DNA of 64,000 nt, from assembly GCA_028818385.1 (NCBI GenBank), contig JAPPNY010000158.1:1-64000 (forward strand). The letters are read 5' to 3'. Positions 36,054-43,886 of this stretch are shown here, piece after piece. Positions within the stretch are counted from its first letter, which is position 1; each line of letters begins with the position of its first letter. The notes under the pieces were generated by a model, which had not been told where the DNA came from, ran no database searches, and saw only the letters and a program-made list of their open reading frames with translations. Source of the DNA: Spirochaetaceae bacterium (GTDB lineage Bacteria > Spirochaetota > Spirochaetia > SZUA-6 > Bin103). Made by a program: the position numbers and the translations under genes.

Positions 36054-36902
36054 ATGAAGACACTCGACGAGCATCTTGCCGAGTTCAAGCGGGACGGGTT
36101 CACGCTGTTCCCGGGCATGCTCGATACCGGATGGGTCCGGGAGATGCGTGCCGCGTTCGAGGACATCGCCGACCGCATCCCCACCGCCGACGGCAGCCGT
36201 CCGTCGGTGTTCGTCGACGTGCTCGAACACCAGCCGCAGCTCGTGCTGCGGGCGCTTGCGCACGAGCGGCTGCTCGATTTTGCCGAGATGGTGGTTGGCC
36301 CCCACGTCCAACTCGAGTCGATCACCTACCGGCGCACGCCGCCGGAGGAAGCGGCCGACAGCCCGGTACTGGGGTTTCACCGCGACATGTTCGCCTTCTT
36401 CCCCGAGGACGGCGTGTACCATCGGCCGCTGCTTTTCAACGCGCTGTCCTATCTCCAGGATCTGACCGACGAGAGCGGCCCGCTGCGCATCATCCCCGGA
36501 TCCCACAAGCGGGCGCTGCGCATGACCCGCGAGCAGGCCCGGCAGCCGCACCCCGAGGAGGTGATCGTCTACCCGAACGCCGGCGACGTCGCCGTGTTCC
36601 ACTGCAGCATGCTGCACTCCGGGACGGTCAACCGATCAGCCGATCACCGCTACCTGTTCTTCCTCACCTTCAACCACTCGTGGCTGAAGCACCGCGCCAA
36701 CTACCAGGGTCCGGTGTCGCAGGCGGTCATCGCCCGGGCGCGGGCGCGCGGCGACCGGCGGCTGCTGCGCCTGCTCGGCGTCGACGACCAGTTCGTGCAG
36801 CGCGCCAACTGCGGCTTCCTGGATCCGGACGAGGAGAACTGGCAACGCTGGATCGCCGAGGACGCAGCCGCCCGAAAGCCGATTCGATCGTGTTCACCGT
36901 AG
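36054..36902 (+). CDS. Phytanoyl-CoA dioxygenase (PhyH) family oxygenase
   Basis: This 282-residue Fe(II)/2-oxoglutarate oxygenase has the iron triad His109-x-Asp111 (GFHRDMFAF) and His188 (SMLHSGTVNRS). The region GPLRIIPGSHKRALR is the standard double-stranded beta-helix strand of the family. GGAGG precedes ATG 36054. It is divergent from the aldo/keto reductase gene, with about 115 bp between starts. Its 3' end overlaps the VapC-like gene on the other strand by nine bases. Confidence 0.88.
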   Translation: MKTLDEHLAEFKRDGFTLFPGMLDTGWVREMRAAFEDIADRIPTADGSRPSVFVDVLEHQPQLVLRALAHERLLDFAEMVVGPHVQLESITYRRTPPEEAADSPVLGFHRDMFAFFPEDGVYHRPLLFNALSYLQDLTDESGPLRIIPGSHKRALRMTREQARQPHPEEVIVYPNAGDVAVFHCSMLHSGTVNRSADHRYLFFLTFNHSWLKHRANYQGPVSQAVIARARARGDRRLLRLLGVDDQFVQRANCGFLDPDEENWQRWIAEDAAARKPIRSCSP

Positions 36903-37307
36903 GGCCGCGGTGATGCCGAGGCTCCGGGCACAGCGGTTCATGCCCTCATCGTGCGAGAACAGGGCCACCCCGCCGGCGTCTTCGCCGACCAGCAGCGCGG
37001 TCGCGACGTGCAACGCGTCCAGGGTCCGAACGTTGACGGGAAACGGGTCCATCGCCCGCTGCTTGATCTGCCTCGACATCTCCAGGAGGTCGATGCCCGC
37101 GAGGATTTCGTCCAAGCGCTCGCGGGCCACGGCCAGCGATTCGTCGGTGAGCTCGCCGGCCAGGCGACAGCGATGCAGCACCCGCCGGCACTCGATCTCG
37201 ATCAGCTCGCTGGACACCACCCGCGGGAACTCCAGCGCATGCCGGATCGACTCCTCTCCCAGCAGGATGTGACGCAGCAACACCGAGGAGTCCAGGTAGG
37301 CTGTCAC
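36894..37307 (-). CDS. PIN-domain toxin (VapC family)
   Basis: The 137-residue PIN ribonuclease has the first acidic residue in AYLDSSVLLRH, Glu in ELIEIECRR, Asp in TLDALHVATA and a last Asp in LFSHDEGMNR. The site is complete for Mg-dependent RNA cleavage. The ATG overlaps the antitoxin stop (ATGA at 37304-37307), the usual TA operon layout. It is likely a tRNA- or mRNA-cleaving toxin held in check by the upstream antitoxin. Confidence 0.9.
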   Translation of the reverse strand: MTAYLDSSVLLRHILLGEESIRHALEFPRVVSSELIEIECRRVLHRCRLAGELTDESLAVARERLDEILAGIDLLEMSRQIKQRAMDPFPVNVRTLDALHVATALLVGEDAGGVALFSHDEGMNRCARSLGITAALR

Positions 37308-37543
37308 CGCTCGCCGCGCTCCTCGTCCAGGTGCGGCAACGGATCACGCGACGTCAATGGCGGCAGCCGGCGATAGGCATACGGCCGTGCGGCCGGCTGC
37401 ACCACGCGGACCGCTTCCGGCACGGGAGCGAGCACGGCGACCGGCGTCGTTCGATCGAGGACGGTGACCGACTCCCCCTGCCGCACCCGCCTCAGCTCGG
37501 CGCTCAGCGTTGCCTTGAGCCTGGCGATGGCGATCGATCTCAT
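37304..37543 (-). CDS. Phd/YefM-type antitoxin of the PIN toxin
   Basis: The 79-residue protein begins MRSIAIARLKATLSAELRRV and has the strand VTVLDRTTPVAVLAPV, the Phd/YefM DNA-binding fold. The C-terminal tail, rich in Pro, Arg and acidic residues, would wrap the toxin. It is the first gene of the pair, and the promoter and a 30-bp dyad lie immediately upstream. Its mRNA is predicted to start at the ATG itself. Confidence 0.88.
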   Translation of the reverse strand: MRSIAIARLKATLSAELRRVRQGESVTVLDRTTPVAVLAPVPEAVRVVQPAARPYAYRRLPPLTSRDPLPHLDEERGER

Positions 37544-37578
37544 GTGACTACCATATGATCATCAGATAGTCACGTCAA
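37544..37578 (-). promoter_or_regulatory. Promoter and 30-bp dyad operator of the VapBC-like operon
   Basis: On the minus strand, TTGACG (37573-37578), a 17-base spacer and TATGGT (37550-37555) precede the ATG by six bases. A dyad spans 37544-37573, with arms GTGACTA and TAGTCAC centred on ATGATCAT. It covers both promoter elements, so binding by the antitoxin would block transcription. This is the clearest promoter in the window. Confidence 0.75.
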
Positions 37579-37592
37579 GCGGCCGGATCCGG

Positions 37593-39417
37593 TTACCGCC
37601 GTGCCCTTCCCGCCACCAGGTCGGCCACGGTGTAGTCGAGCCTGGCGAGCTCGTCGTGCAGCGCCTGGCTGCCGGCGGCCAGCCACTCGGCCACGTAGTC
37701 GTCCCACGCGTCATCCACGTCCACGTCCGAGGTGATCATCCGGTAGAAGAACTGGCCGTGAATGGACTCCAGCGGGCCGCGGTACCGAGTGGTGAGCTCG
37801 TCGAACCGCGTCTCCCCGAGGACATCCTCCTGGTACATGCGGATGAGGTGCTCCGTGCAGCGGCCGCCCGGCCCGTGGCACCGCTCCCACTCCCGGTATG
37901 CGGGGACCGGCCAGTCCGGGGCGTGTCCCTCGTAGCCGTAGACCCGACGCGGGAAGCTGGTGTGGTTGTAGAAGTCGAGGCCGACCGTGTTCGCCACCGC
38001 CTGCCCGGCGCCGGCCGCGGTCAACCTTACGAACCCGTCGCGGGCGAAGTCCGCTCCGTCCTCGGAGCAGATGGCGCCGCCCTCGCTGTGTGTAGTGCTC
38101 GCCGTCGACGCCGTACTGGGTGAGGAGGCGGCCCTCGCAGTTGAAGTTCACCCAGTCGTAGATCTGCAGGATGCGGGCCAGTTTCCCGTCCGGCACGTCG
38201 TGCCTGACCACGAACCACTCGCCGGGATGTGACAGCGGGAGGGCCTTGTTCTCGTGGCGCAGGCCGTACGTGCCGTCTGGCGCGGTGACGGCGTGGAAGC
38301 GCAGCCACTTGGAGTCCGGGTAGGCCCGGAACGCGTCGCAGGGCGGCCGGCCGCCGCCGAGCTCCAGGGTGCGCTGGTCGAGGCAGGTCACGACGTAGCG
38401 GTTGGACACCGCGACGACCCCCGCCGCAACGCGGGCGTCCATGGCTGCCCGGTCCACCATCGGGGTGTCCGGATCCAGCAACCCCTTGCGCCACCAGCGC
38501 TGCAGGTCGCGCAGCGCGCTCCTGACGCCGGCGGCGACGTGGGCGATGACCCCGTTCCCATCTGCGTCGGCATGCACCCACCACGGCTCCGAAGACACGC
38601 CGTAGGCCTGACAGAGAATGCCCCAGGCCCGGTGGTAGCAGGGCCGCCCCACCCGGTTCGAGGAGGTCATGCCGATGGTGCGTCCCCCGCCAGCGGGATC
38701 CAGGCTGACGATCCGCTCCAGCGCCTCCTCGAGGTCCGGGATGGTGATGGTGTGGTAGCTGACGAAGAAGTGGCCCGGCGCGAGGACGGGATTGACGTCG
38801 ACCACGCCCTCCCTGCTCTCGAAGGTCGAGATCCTGTCCTGACCGATGCCGAGCGGCCCGGTCATGCCCGCCTGCTCGAACCAGTCGTAGCGGATCGCCG
38901 GCATGTTCTGGGCACCCGCCTGGTGCACGGAGTGGCGGGGAATGCCCCGGAGCTCGTCACCGTCCGTGCCGGGCACCGCCGTCAGCAGCCACGCCGCGTG
39001 GCCCAGGTCGTCCAGGGTCCCGGCCAGGAGCGGGGCGTGCGCGCGGATCATGTCCTGCGTAATGGTCCGGTACGCGCCCGCCTCGAACCACGTGTCGTGA
39101 TCGGCCCACGTGTACATCGCGTCCGGATGCCCGTCCGCACCGATCATCACGTCGACCGTCGGGCCGCCGACGCCCTGAGTGAAGTTCGTGAGCCGCACGT
39201 CGAACCGTTCCTCGATGGCCCTCTGAATCGGTCCGTCGGGTTGCACTCGGCCGGCCCGGAGGCTCAGCCAGGTGATCTCCATGGGTGCGCCCGGATCGCC
39301 GGACCCGGCCTCTCCGGCGGTCCCCGCGGTGCAGGCGCCCACCATCAGCGCGGTCACGGCCAGGACCGTTGCGCGCAGCGCGGCACGCATCACGGCAAGC
39401 GCGAGCCTCGCGGCCAA
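37593..39417 (-). CDS. ABC-type extracellular solute-binding lipoprotein, frameshifted
   Basis: This is an orphan binding protein of about 608 residues if repaired. The N-terminal leader ends LMVGAC-TAG, a lipobox, so it is a lipoprotein. The mature part contains MYTWADHDTWFEAGAYRTI and VNFNCEGRLLTQYGVDGEHY, like the family 1 proteins encoded at 22589 and 50244. One extra base around 38083-38090 shifts the last ~165 residues (EGGAICSEDGADFARDGF onward, ending LVAGRARR) into another frame. No permease or ATPase gene adjoins. It is either a pseudogene or an assembly indel. Confidence 0.78.
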
Positions 39418-39452
39418 GGCTCCCCGCTCCCGGAGGCCGCCGACGAGACCTG

Positions 39453-39716
39453 CTATGTCCGCTCCTTCAGCCTGCCCGACAGGTACTTGTGGATAATGCT
39501 CGACAAGAGCGTCTGATAGGGGATGCCCTCTTCTCGCGCTCGCGCATGCGCGAGGTTGAAGTCGCGTTCGGTCACTCGCAGGTTGACCCTCCGGGTCTTG
39601 TTGAAGGTGTTGCGGGCCGCTTGACCTGCTCTCTCCATCTCAAGCTCGGCACCGGAAGCGCGACGCAACTCGCCCCGCTCGAACTGTTCCAGGATCTCCC
39701 GCTCTTCGGTGTTCAG
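39453..39716 (-). CDS. Ribbon-helix-helix antitoxin (COG5304-like), unusual start
   Basis: The C-terminal part RRVNLRVTERDFNLAHARAR and GIPYQTLLSSIIHKYLSG is typical of CopG-like antitoxins in this family. Similarity extends upstream through NTEEREILEQFERGEL, where the expected initiator position is CTG 39716; no ATG or GTG exists between it and a stop. A TTG at 39668 would give a truncated 71-residue form. No BrnT/HicA-type toxin gene is visible on either side, so this is a lone or decayed antitoxin. Confidence 0.6.
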   Translation of the reverse strand: MNTEEREILEQFERGELRRASGAELEMERAGQAARNTFNKTRRVNLRVTERDFNLAHARAREEGIPYQTLLSSIIHKYLSGRLKERT

Positions 39717-39877
39717 TTCGCCGCTCCACGACTCCGAGTTTACACCTCAGGAACTCATCATCCGCGGCCGGAGCGCAACGGCCCGGCACCGCTCGCGACT
39801 TCCAACCGCTTCTCCGCCGCGAACGGCGCCTCCGAAAGCCCGGTTGATGCGAACGCGGCCGCTGGCAGCGAGGTCGC

Positions 39878-41692
39878 TCAAATGCCGGGTGTGATGGTCC
39901 CGTCGAGTTGACCGCGCTCGCGCAGCGAGTCGACGATCTGCTCGAACAGCAGCCCGTTGTCGCGGGCCACGGTCCGCGCGTGGCTGTGGCCGGCCGGCGG
40001 CGCCCGCTCGACACGGAAGGTCGGCACCACGCGCGGCGCGCCGTCGGCGGGCACTTCGCGGGTCGTCGCCGCCAGGTTGAACGCCCCCGGGACCTGTTCG
40101 TCCTCCACCCACGCGGCCAGCTCGTGCAGATGCGTGGCCAGCAGCGACCGGCATCCCAGCGCGACCAGCACGCGGACGATGTCCAGCATCAGGTAGGCCG
40201 CCTCGCCGGGGCCGGTGCTGGTGAAGGTCTCGTTGGACAGCAGGATGGCGCTCGGCTTCAGGCGGGTGAGGATCTCGCGCAGGCGCGCCGCCTCCTCTCC
40301 GAAACGGCCGCTCTGCTGCTGCGGCTTCTCCTCCGCCTGGTAGTGGGTGTACAGGCCCGAAGCGATACTCATCTCCGCTTCGCGCGCGGGGCAGAACAGC
40401 CCGGCCTGGAACAGAACCTGGGCGAGGCCCACCCCCTGCAGATAGACCGTCTTGCCGCCGCGGTTGGGCCCGGTCAGGACGGCGACCCGGCCCCGTTCGC
40501 CGAGATCGACCTCGCTCGACACCACGTCCTCGCCACCGGTCAGCGCGAGCGCGGCGTTGTAGCAGCCGTCGATGGACAGCACGCGCCGGTCGGTGTCCGC
40601 TACCCGCGGCAGGCAGACCGGCAGCCCGCGGTCCTGCAGGGCGTGCGCGAGCTTCGCGGCGGAGGCGAACAGGATCAGCTCCTCGCTCGCGCGGGTGATG
40701 AACCCGGTCGGCAGCTTCGTGAAGGCGCGCAGGTCGCCGGCGAGCTGGCGGGCCGCGCGGTCCATCACCTGCGCCAGGTCGTCGAGCAACTCCCGCACCA
40801 GCGGCTTGGCGTGGCCGGGACGCAGCAGGCTGTGCAAGTCGGCGATGCCGCGGCCTTCCGCGGCGGCCGTGCCCAGCACCGTGGACATCAGCTTCGATCC
40901 CTTGAACCGCTCGGGGTTGATCGACAGCAGCGTCGCTTCGACCGGCCGCAGTTGTGCGTCCAGGTTCACCCCGATCGTCACGCTGGCAAGCCCGCGCACG
41001 TCGGCGAGCACGTCGGGCAGGAAGCTCAGGAGCTGCTTGTGGGCGGGCGTGTCGCGGATGCGGTCGAGCAGCGCCGCGAACTCGCCCCAGACCGGACTGG
41101 CGTCGCCGCCGGCCGCCAGCGCATCGGCCAGCGCCTCCGTGGTGGTGACGTACAGCTCCAGCTCACTGAGGTGGTTGACGACGCGGTACAGCGCGGCCCG
41201 GTTGTCCATGGTCGTGAGCGGGCCGGCCAGGATGATGCGTTCGGCTGCCTCGCGCACCACCTGTTCCAGCGGTGAGTGGGCGAGGATCGCCTGCAGCACC
41301 GACTGCCGGTGCCGGATCTGCTCGACCGTGCGGAGCTGCGCGCCGAGCAGCCCGGTCAGGTAGCGCGCCGCGGAGCCGTGGATGGCCATGGCGCGGACGA
41401 CTTCGGCGAGCCGCAGATCCTGCCGCGTCTGGGCCGGCAGCTCGTGCACGGCCCGTTCCGGCTCCGGGGCGTCCCACAGGAAGCTGAACCGGTCCAGTTC
41501 CTCCTGCGAGGGGCCGGCCGGCGCGCCGCCGTCACTGTGGCGCAGCGCGCGTGCCTGCTCCCTGACGCCGCTCGAATCCGCCAGCAGGTTCTGCGCGACG
41601 GCCCGCTTCTGCAGCTCCCGAGAGGCAAGATCGACGAGTTTCCGGAGACCTGCAGCTTCGTTCTGGCCCTCGCCGCCGGGAGCAGAGCTCAT
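39878..41692 (-). CDS. MutS-related DNA mismatch-repair-like ATPase
   Basis: This 604-residue protein has the MutS core and ATPase domains but neither the N-terminal mismatch-recognition domain nor the MutS2 Smr endonuclease tail. Walker A is GPNRGGKT at residues 408-415, with Arg where MutS has Met. Walker B and the signature are AILLSNETFTSTGPGEAAYL, and THLHELA is the switch His. Such stand-alone MutS-like proteins (sometimes called MutS family 6/7) have unknown roles. It ends close to the MNT/HepT pair, which lies three bases upstream in the same direction, so a single operon is likely. Confidence 0.85.
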   Translation of the reverse strand: MSSAPGGEGQNEAAGLRKLVDLASRELQKRAVAQNLLADSSGVREQARALRHSDGGAPAGPSQEELDRFSFLWDAPEPERAVHELPAQTRQDLRLAEVVRAMAIHGSAARYLTGLLGAQLRTVEQIRHRQSVLQAILAHSPLEQVVREAAERIILAGPLTTMDNRAALYRVVNHLSELELYVTTTEALADALAAGGDASPVWGEFAALLDRIRDTPAHKQLLSFLPDVLADVRGLASVTIGVNLDAQLRPVEATLLSINPERFKGSKLMSTVLGTAAAEGRGIADLHSLLRPGHAKPLVRELLDDLAQVMDRAARQLAGDLRAFTKLPTGFITRASEELILFASAAKLAHALQDRGLPVCLPRVADTDRRVLSIDGCYNAALALTGGEDVVSSEVDLGERGRVAVLTGPNRGGKTVYLQGVGLAQVLFQAGLFCPAREAEMSIASGLYTHYQAEEKPQQQSGRFGEEAARLREILTRLKPSAILLSNETFTSTGPGEAAYLMLDIVRVLVALGCRSLLATHLHELAAWVEDEQVPGAFNLAATTREVPADGAPRVVPTFRVERAPPAGHSHARTVARDNGLLFEQIVDSLRERGQLDGTITPGI

Positions 41693-41695
41693 GGC

Positions 41696-42178
41696 CTACG
41701 ATTCCTGCAACGCGCTCATGAAGCGCTCGAACCGCTCCAGATCGCGCAGGACCAGCGGGTGCGCCTGGAAGAGCTTGGCGACCAGGAAGTCCAGGCGATC
41801 CCAGTCGTACTCCAGCTCGAAGTAGTAGCGCTTGAAGTGCCGGAACTTCAGCAGCTCGAAGAGCGGTGAGAACGCCGCCTGCGACACGGCTGCCGCCCGC
41901 ACGCCGTCGATCTCCAGCGTCATCTTCTGCAGGAGGTCGCTGTGCCAACGCTCAGGGTCGAGGTCATTGTCGAAGTGTTGAGAAATCCTCTGGAAAATCG
42001 TCTCAAGGCACGTGTAGTAGTTCTCCAGGATGCCCGCGACGATGAGCGCCGACATCGGGGTCTTGCCGAGCCGTACGATCTCGTTTTCTAGCGCGCTCTC
42101 AAGCGACCGGTGAACCGCCACGAGCCGTTGCCGGTGCGCCCGGATCAGCGCGGCGAGTTCACGAATCGCGTCGCTCAT
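41696..42178 (-). CDS. HepT-like toxin/antitoxin partner protein
   Basis: The 160-residue all-helical protein starts MSDAIRELAALIRAH. The motif FRHFKRYYFELEYDW resembles the R-x4-H/RxxxY region of the HepT/HI0074 family, which is an RNase toxin or a nucleotidyltransferase-binding partner. The ATG at 42178 lies within the 3' end of the MNT gene (20-bp overlap). The frame upstream of 42178 is not conserved. The partner nucleotidyltransferase would AMPylate the HepT protein, as shown for MntA/HepT; that is by analogy. Confidence 0.72.
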   Translation of the reverse strand: MSDAIRELAALIRAHRQRLVAVHRSLESALENEIVRLGKTPMSALIVAGILENYYTCLETIFQRISQHFDNDLDPERWHSDLLQKMTLEIDGVRAAAVSQAAFSPLFELLKFRHFKRYYFELEYDWDRLDFLVAKLFQAHPLVLRDLERFERFMSALQES

Positions 42179-42548
42179 GGACCAGCGCGCCCCGCGCACG
42201 GATGCGCTCGGCGACATCGGCCGGGACCTTTTCCAGCTCGACGACGTCGACGGGCAAGCCCGTTCCCTCGATGGCGATGCCGAGCGCCGCAAAGAACTCC
42301 TCGGGTCCGGCCAGCCCCTCGACCGCTATGTCTATGTCCGAAATCTCGCTGAAGCGCTCGCGGTCGAGCAAGGATCCCCACTGGTAGATCCGGCGCGGGT
42401 TCACGTGCGCGGCGATCTCCGCGATGATCGCCCGCGCGTCGCGGGTGGCCCGGGCGAAGCGCGCGTCGATGCGCGCGCGGCGGCGCTCCTCCTTGTCGGC
42501 GAGGAATGCCCGCACCCGATCCAGATCGACCCCGAACTGCTCGGCCAC
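42159..42548 (-). CDS. Minimal nucleotidyltransferase (MntA-like)
   Basis: The 129-residue protein has the pol-beta-type motif YQWGSLLDRERFSEISDIDIAVEG, namely G-S followed by D-x-D, and a further acidic residue in VDVVELEK. It is the usual size of an MNT antitoxin. It precedes the HepT-like gene and overlaps it, which is the standard TA arrangement, then the MutS-like gene follows. The N-terminal 35 residues are a charged helix (KEERRRARIDARF). Confidence 0.83.
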   Translation of the reverse strand: MAEQFGVDLDRVRAFLADKEERRRARIDARFARATRDARAIIAEIAAHVNPRRIYQWGSLLDRERFSEISDIDIAVEGLAGPEEFFAALGIAIEGTGLPVDVVELEKVPADVAERIRARGALVHERRDS

Positions 42549-42601
42549 GCCTCGGAGTATAGCCGCTCACCGGCCTTGACAGGCCGGGCCTCCGCCCTAC
42601 G

Positions 42602-42781
42602 ATGGAAGGCGTGCTGACGCGCGAGCGCCTCAACGGCATGTGGGCCGGTCCGCCGGTGCCGTGGACGGACGACGACCGCTTCCGCGTGCGCGATCCCTAC
42701 CCGTCCGCCACTCCCGAGCACGGCCGCGAGCTCCGCGCCTGGATGGCCGAGCACACGCCGGCGCTCCTGCGGCTGGACTGA
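42602..42781 (+). pseudogene. Miniature remnant of a DapA/NAL-family gene
   Basis: This 59-codon open frame begins VLTRERLNGMWAGPPVPW TDDDRF (read continuously in the DNA), the common start of DHDPS-family proteins. It then passes directly to PYPSATPEHGRELRAWMAEH, which resembles the C-terminal helix of that family. The about 230 residues between are missing. An in-frame internal deletion would explain it. It stands 16 bp before the SDR gene, so the intact operon probably once encoded an aldolase here. Confidence 0.5.
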
Positions 42782-42797
42782 GGGGGACCGGCCACCC

Positions 42798-43508
42798 ATG
42801 CGCGTCGACTTCGCCGGCCGCACCGTCATCGTCACCGGCGGCACCGGCGCGCTCGGCGGCTCGGTCGTCCGGGGCTTCCTGGAAGCCGGTGCGCGGGTGC
42901 TCGTGACCTACGTGGCGGAAGGCGAGGTGTCCCCGTTCCGGCGCCGGTTCGCAGACGCCGCCGATCGCGTGGAGTTGCACCGCTGCGATGTACGAGCGGC
43001 GGCCGACGTGGAGGCGCTAATCCGTCAGGTCCCGTCCGGAGCATTGCAGGCGGTGGTCAACCTGGCCGGCGGCTACCGGTGGACGAAGGTCGCGGATGCG
43101 GACGACGCCACCCTTGAGCACCTCCTGGACCTCAATCTCCGCACCACCTTCGCCATGTGCCGCGCGGCGGCGCCGGCGCTGGTGGCCGCCGGCGGAGGTG
43201 CGATCGTCAACGTGTCCGCCCGCGCGGCCCTGCGCGGCGAGGCCGGCAACGGCGTGTACGGCGCCACCAAGGCGGCGGTCCTGGCCCTGACGCAGTCGCT
43301 GTCGGCGGAGCTGAAGCGCAACGGCGTCAACGTCAACGCCGTGTTGCCGAGCATCATCGACACGCCCGCCAACCGGAAGGCGATGCCCAAGTCCGACCCG
43401 GCGGCGTGGGTGGCGCCGGGGGAGCTGGCCAACGTGATCGTGTTCCTGGCCTCGGACGCCGCCGCGGCGGTCCACGGCGCGGCCATCCCCGTCTACGGAC
43501 TGGCCTGA
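42798..43508 (+). CDS. Short-chain dehydrogenase/reductase
   Basis: This 236-residue classical SDR has the nucleotide loop TGGTGALGG and NLAGG in place of NNAG. The catalytic Ser is in NVSARAAL, and YGATK gives Tyr154 and Lys158. The end VHGAAIPVYGLA matches the usual V-x-G-x-x-I-P-V-x-G of the family. Gene spacing of 6 bp to the next gene indicates an operon running to 46958. It likely oxidises or reduces the catabolic intermediate handled by the amidohydrolase. Confidence 0.9.
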   Translation: MRVDFAGRTVIVTGGTGALGGSVVRGFLEAGARVLVTYVAEGEVSPFRRRFADAADRVELHRCDVRAAADVEALIRQVPSGALQAVVNLAGGYRWTKVADADDATLEHLLDLNLRTTFAMCRAAAPALVAAGGGAIVNVSARAALRGEAGNGVYGATKAAVLALTQSLSAELKRNGVNVNAVLPSIIDTPANRKAMPKSDPAAWVAPGELANVIVFLASDAAAAVHGAAIPVYGLA

Positions 43509-43514
43509 GCCGGC

Positions 43515-43886
43515 GTGGAGGGACCGTTCCAGCTCTCCCTCAGCGTCATCGGCGCCGTCGTCAGCGATCCGCGGCCCGCGGTCTTCCTGCTGCGCCGCAT
43601 CGAGACGACCCCGGCGTACGCCCACTACCGCGGCCTCGTGGGGCGCACGCGGCGCGGCGAGCGCCTGGGATCGGCCCTGGCCCGCTGGGTCGGACCCTGC
43701 TATCGGGTCTTCTGGTTCGAGCATGCCGACTCGGACCGCGACGCCTTCGAGCGCGAGTGCCGGCTGTGGCATGAGCTGGACGGGGACGCGGGAACGCTCG
43801 ACAACGACTGCCACCCGCGGCCCGACGGCGTCAGCGGCGGGCACTGTCCTCTCTGCCCGGCTTCCTCCCGGAACGGAGCGGCCTGA
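43515..43886 (+). CDS. Hypothetical protein in the catabolic operon
   Basis: The 123-residue protein starts at GTG 43515. It has FQLSLSVIGAVVSDPRPAVFLLRR, and the C-terminus is DNDCHPRPDGVSGGHCPLCP, with three Cys and two His that could bind a metal. I do not recognise the family. Its stop overlaps the next ATG by one base (TGATG), so it is clearly expressed with the amidohydrolase. It could be a small accessory or metal-delivery protein. Confidence 0.6.
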   Translation: MEGPFQLSLSVIGAVVSDPRPAVFLLRRIETTPAYAHYRGLVGRTRRGERLGSALARWVGPCYRVFWFEHADSDRDAFERECRLWHELDGDAGTLDNDCHPRPDGVSGGHCPLCPASSRNGAA

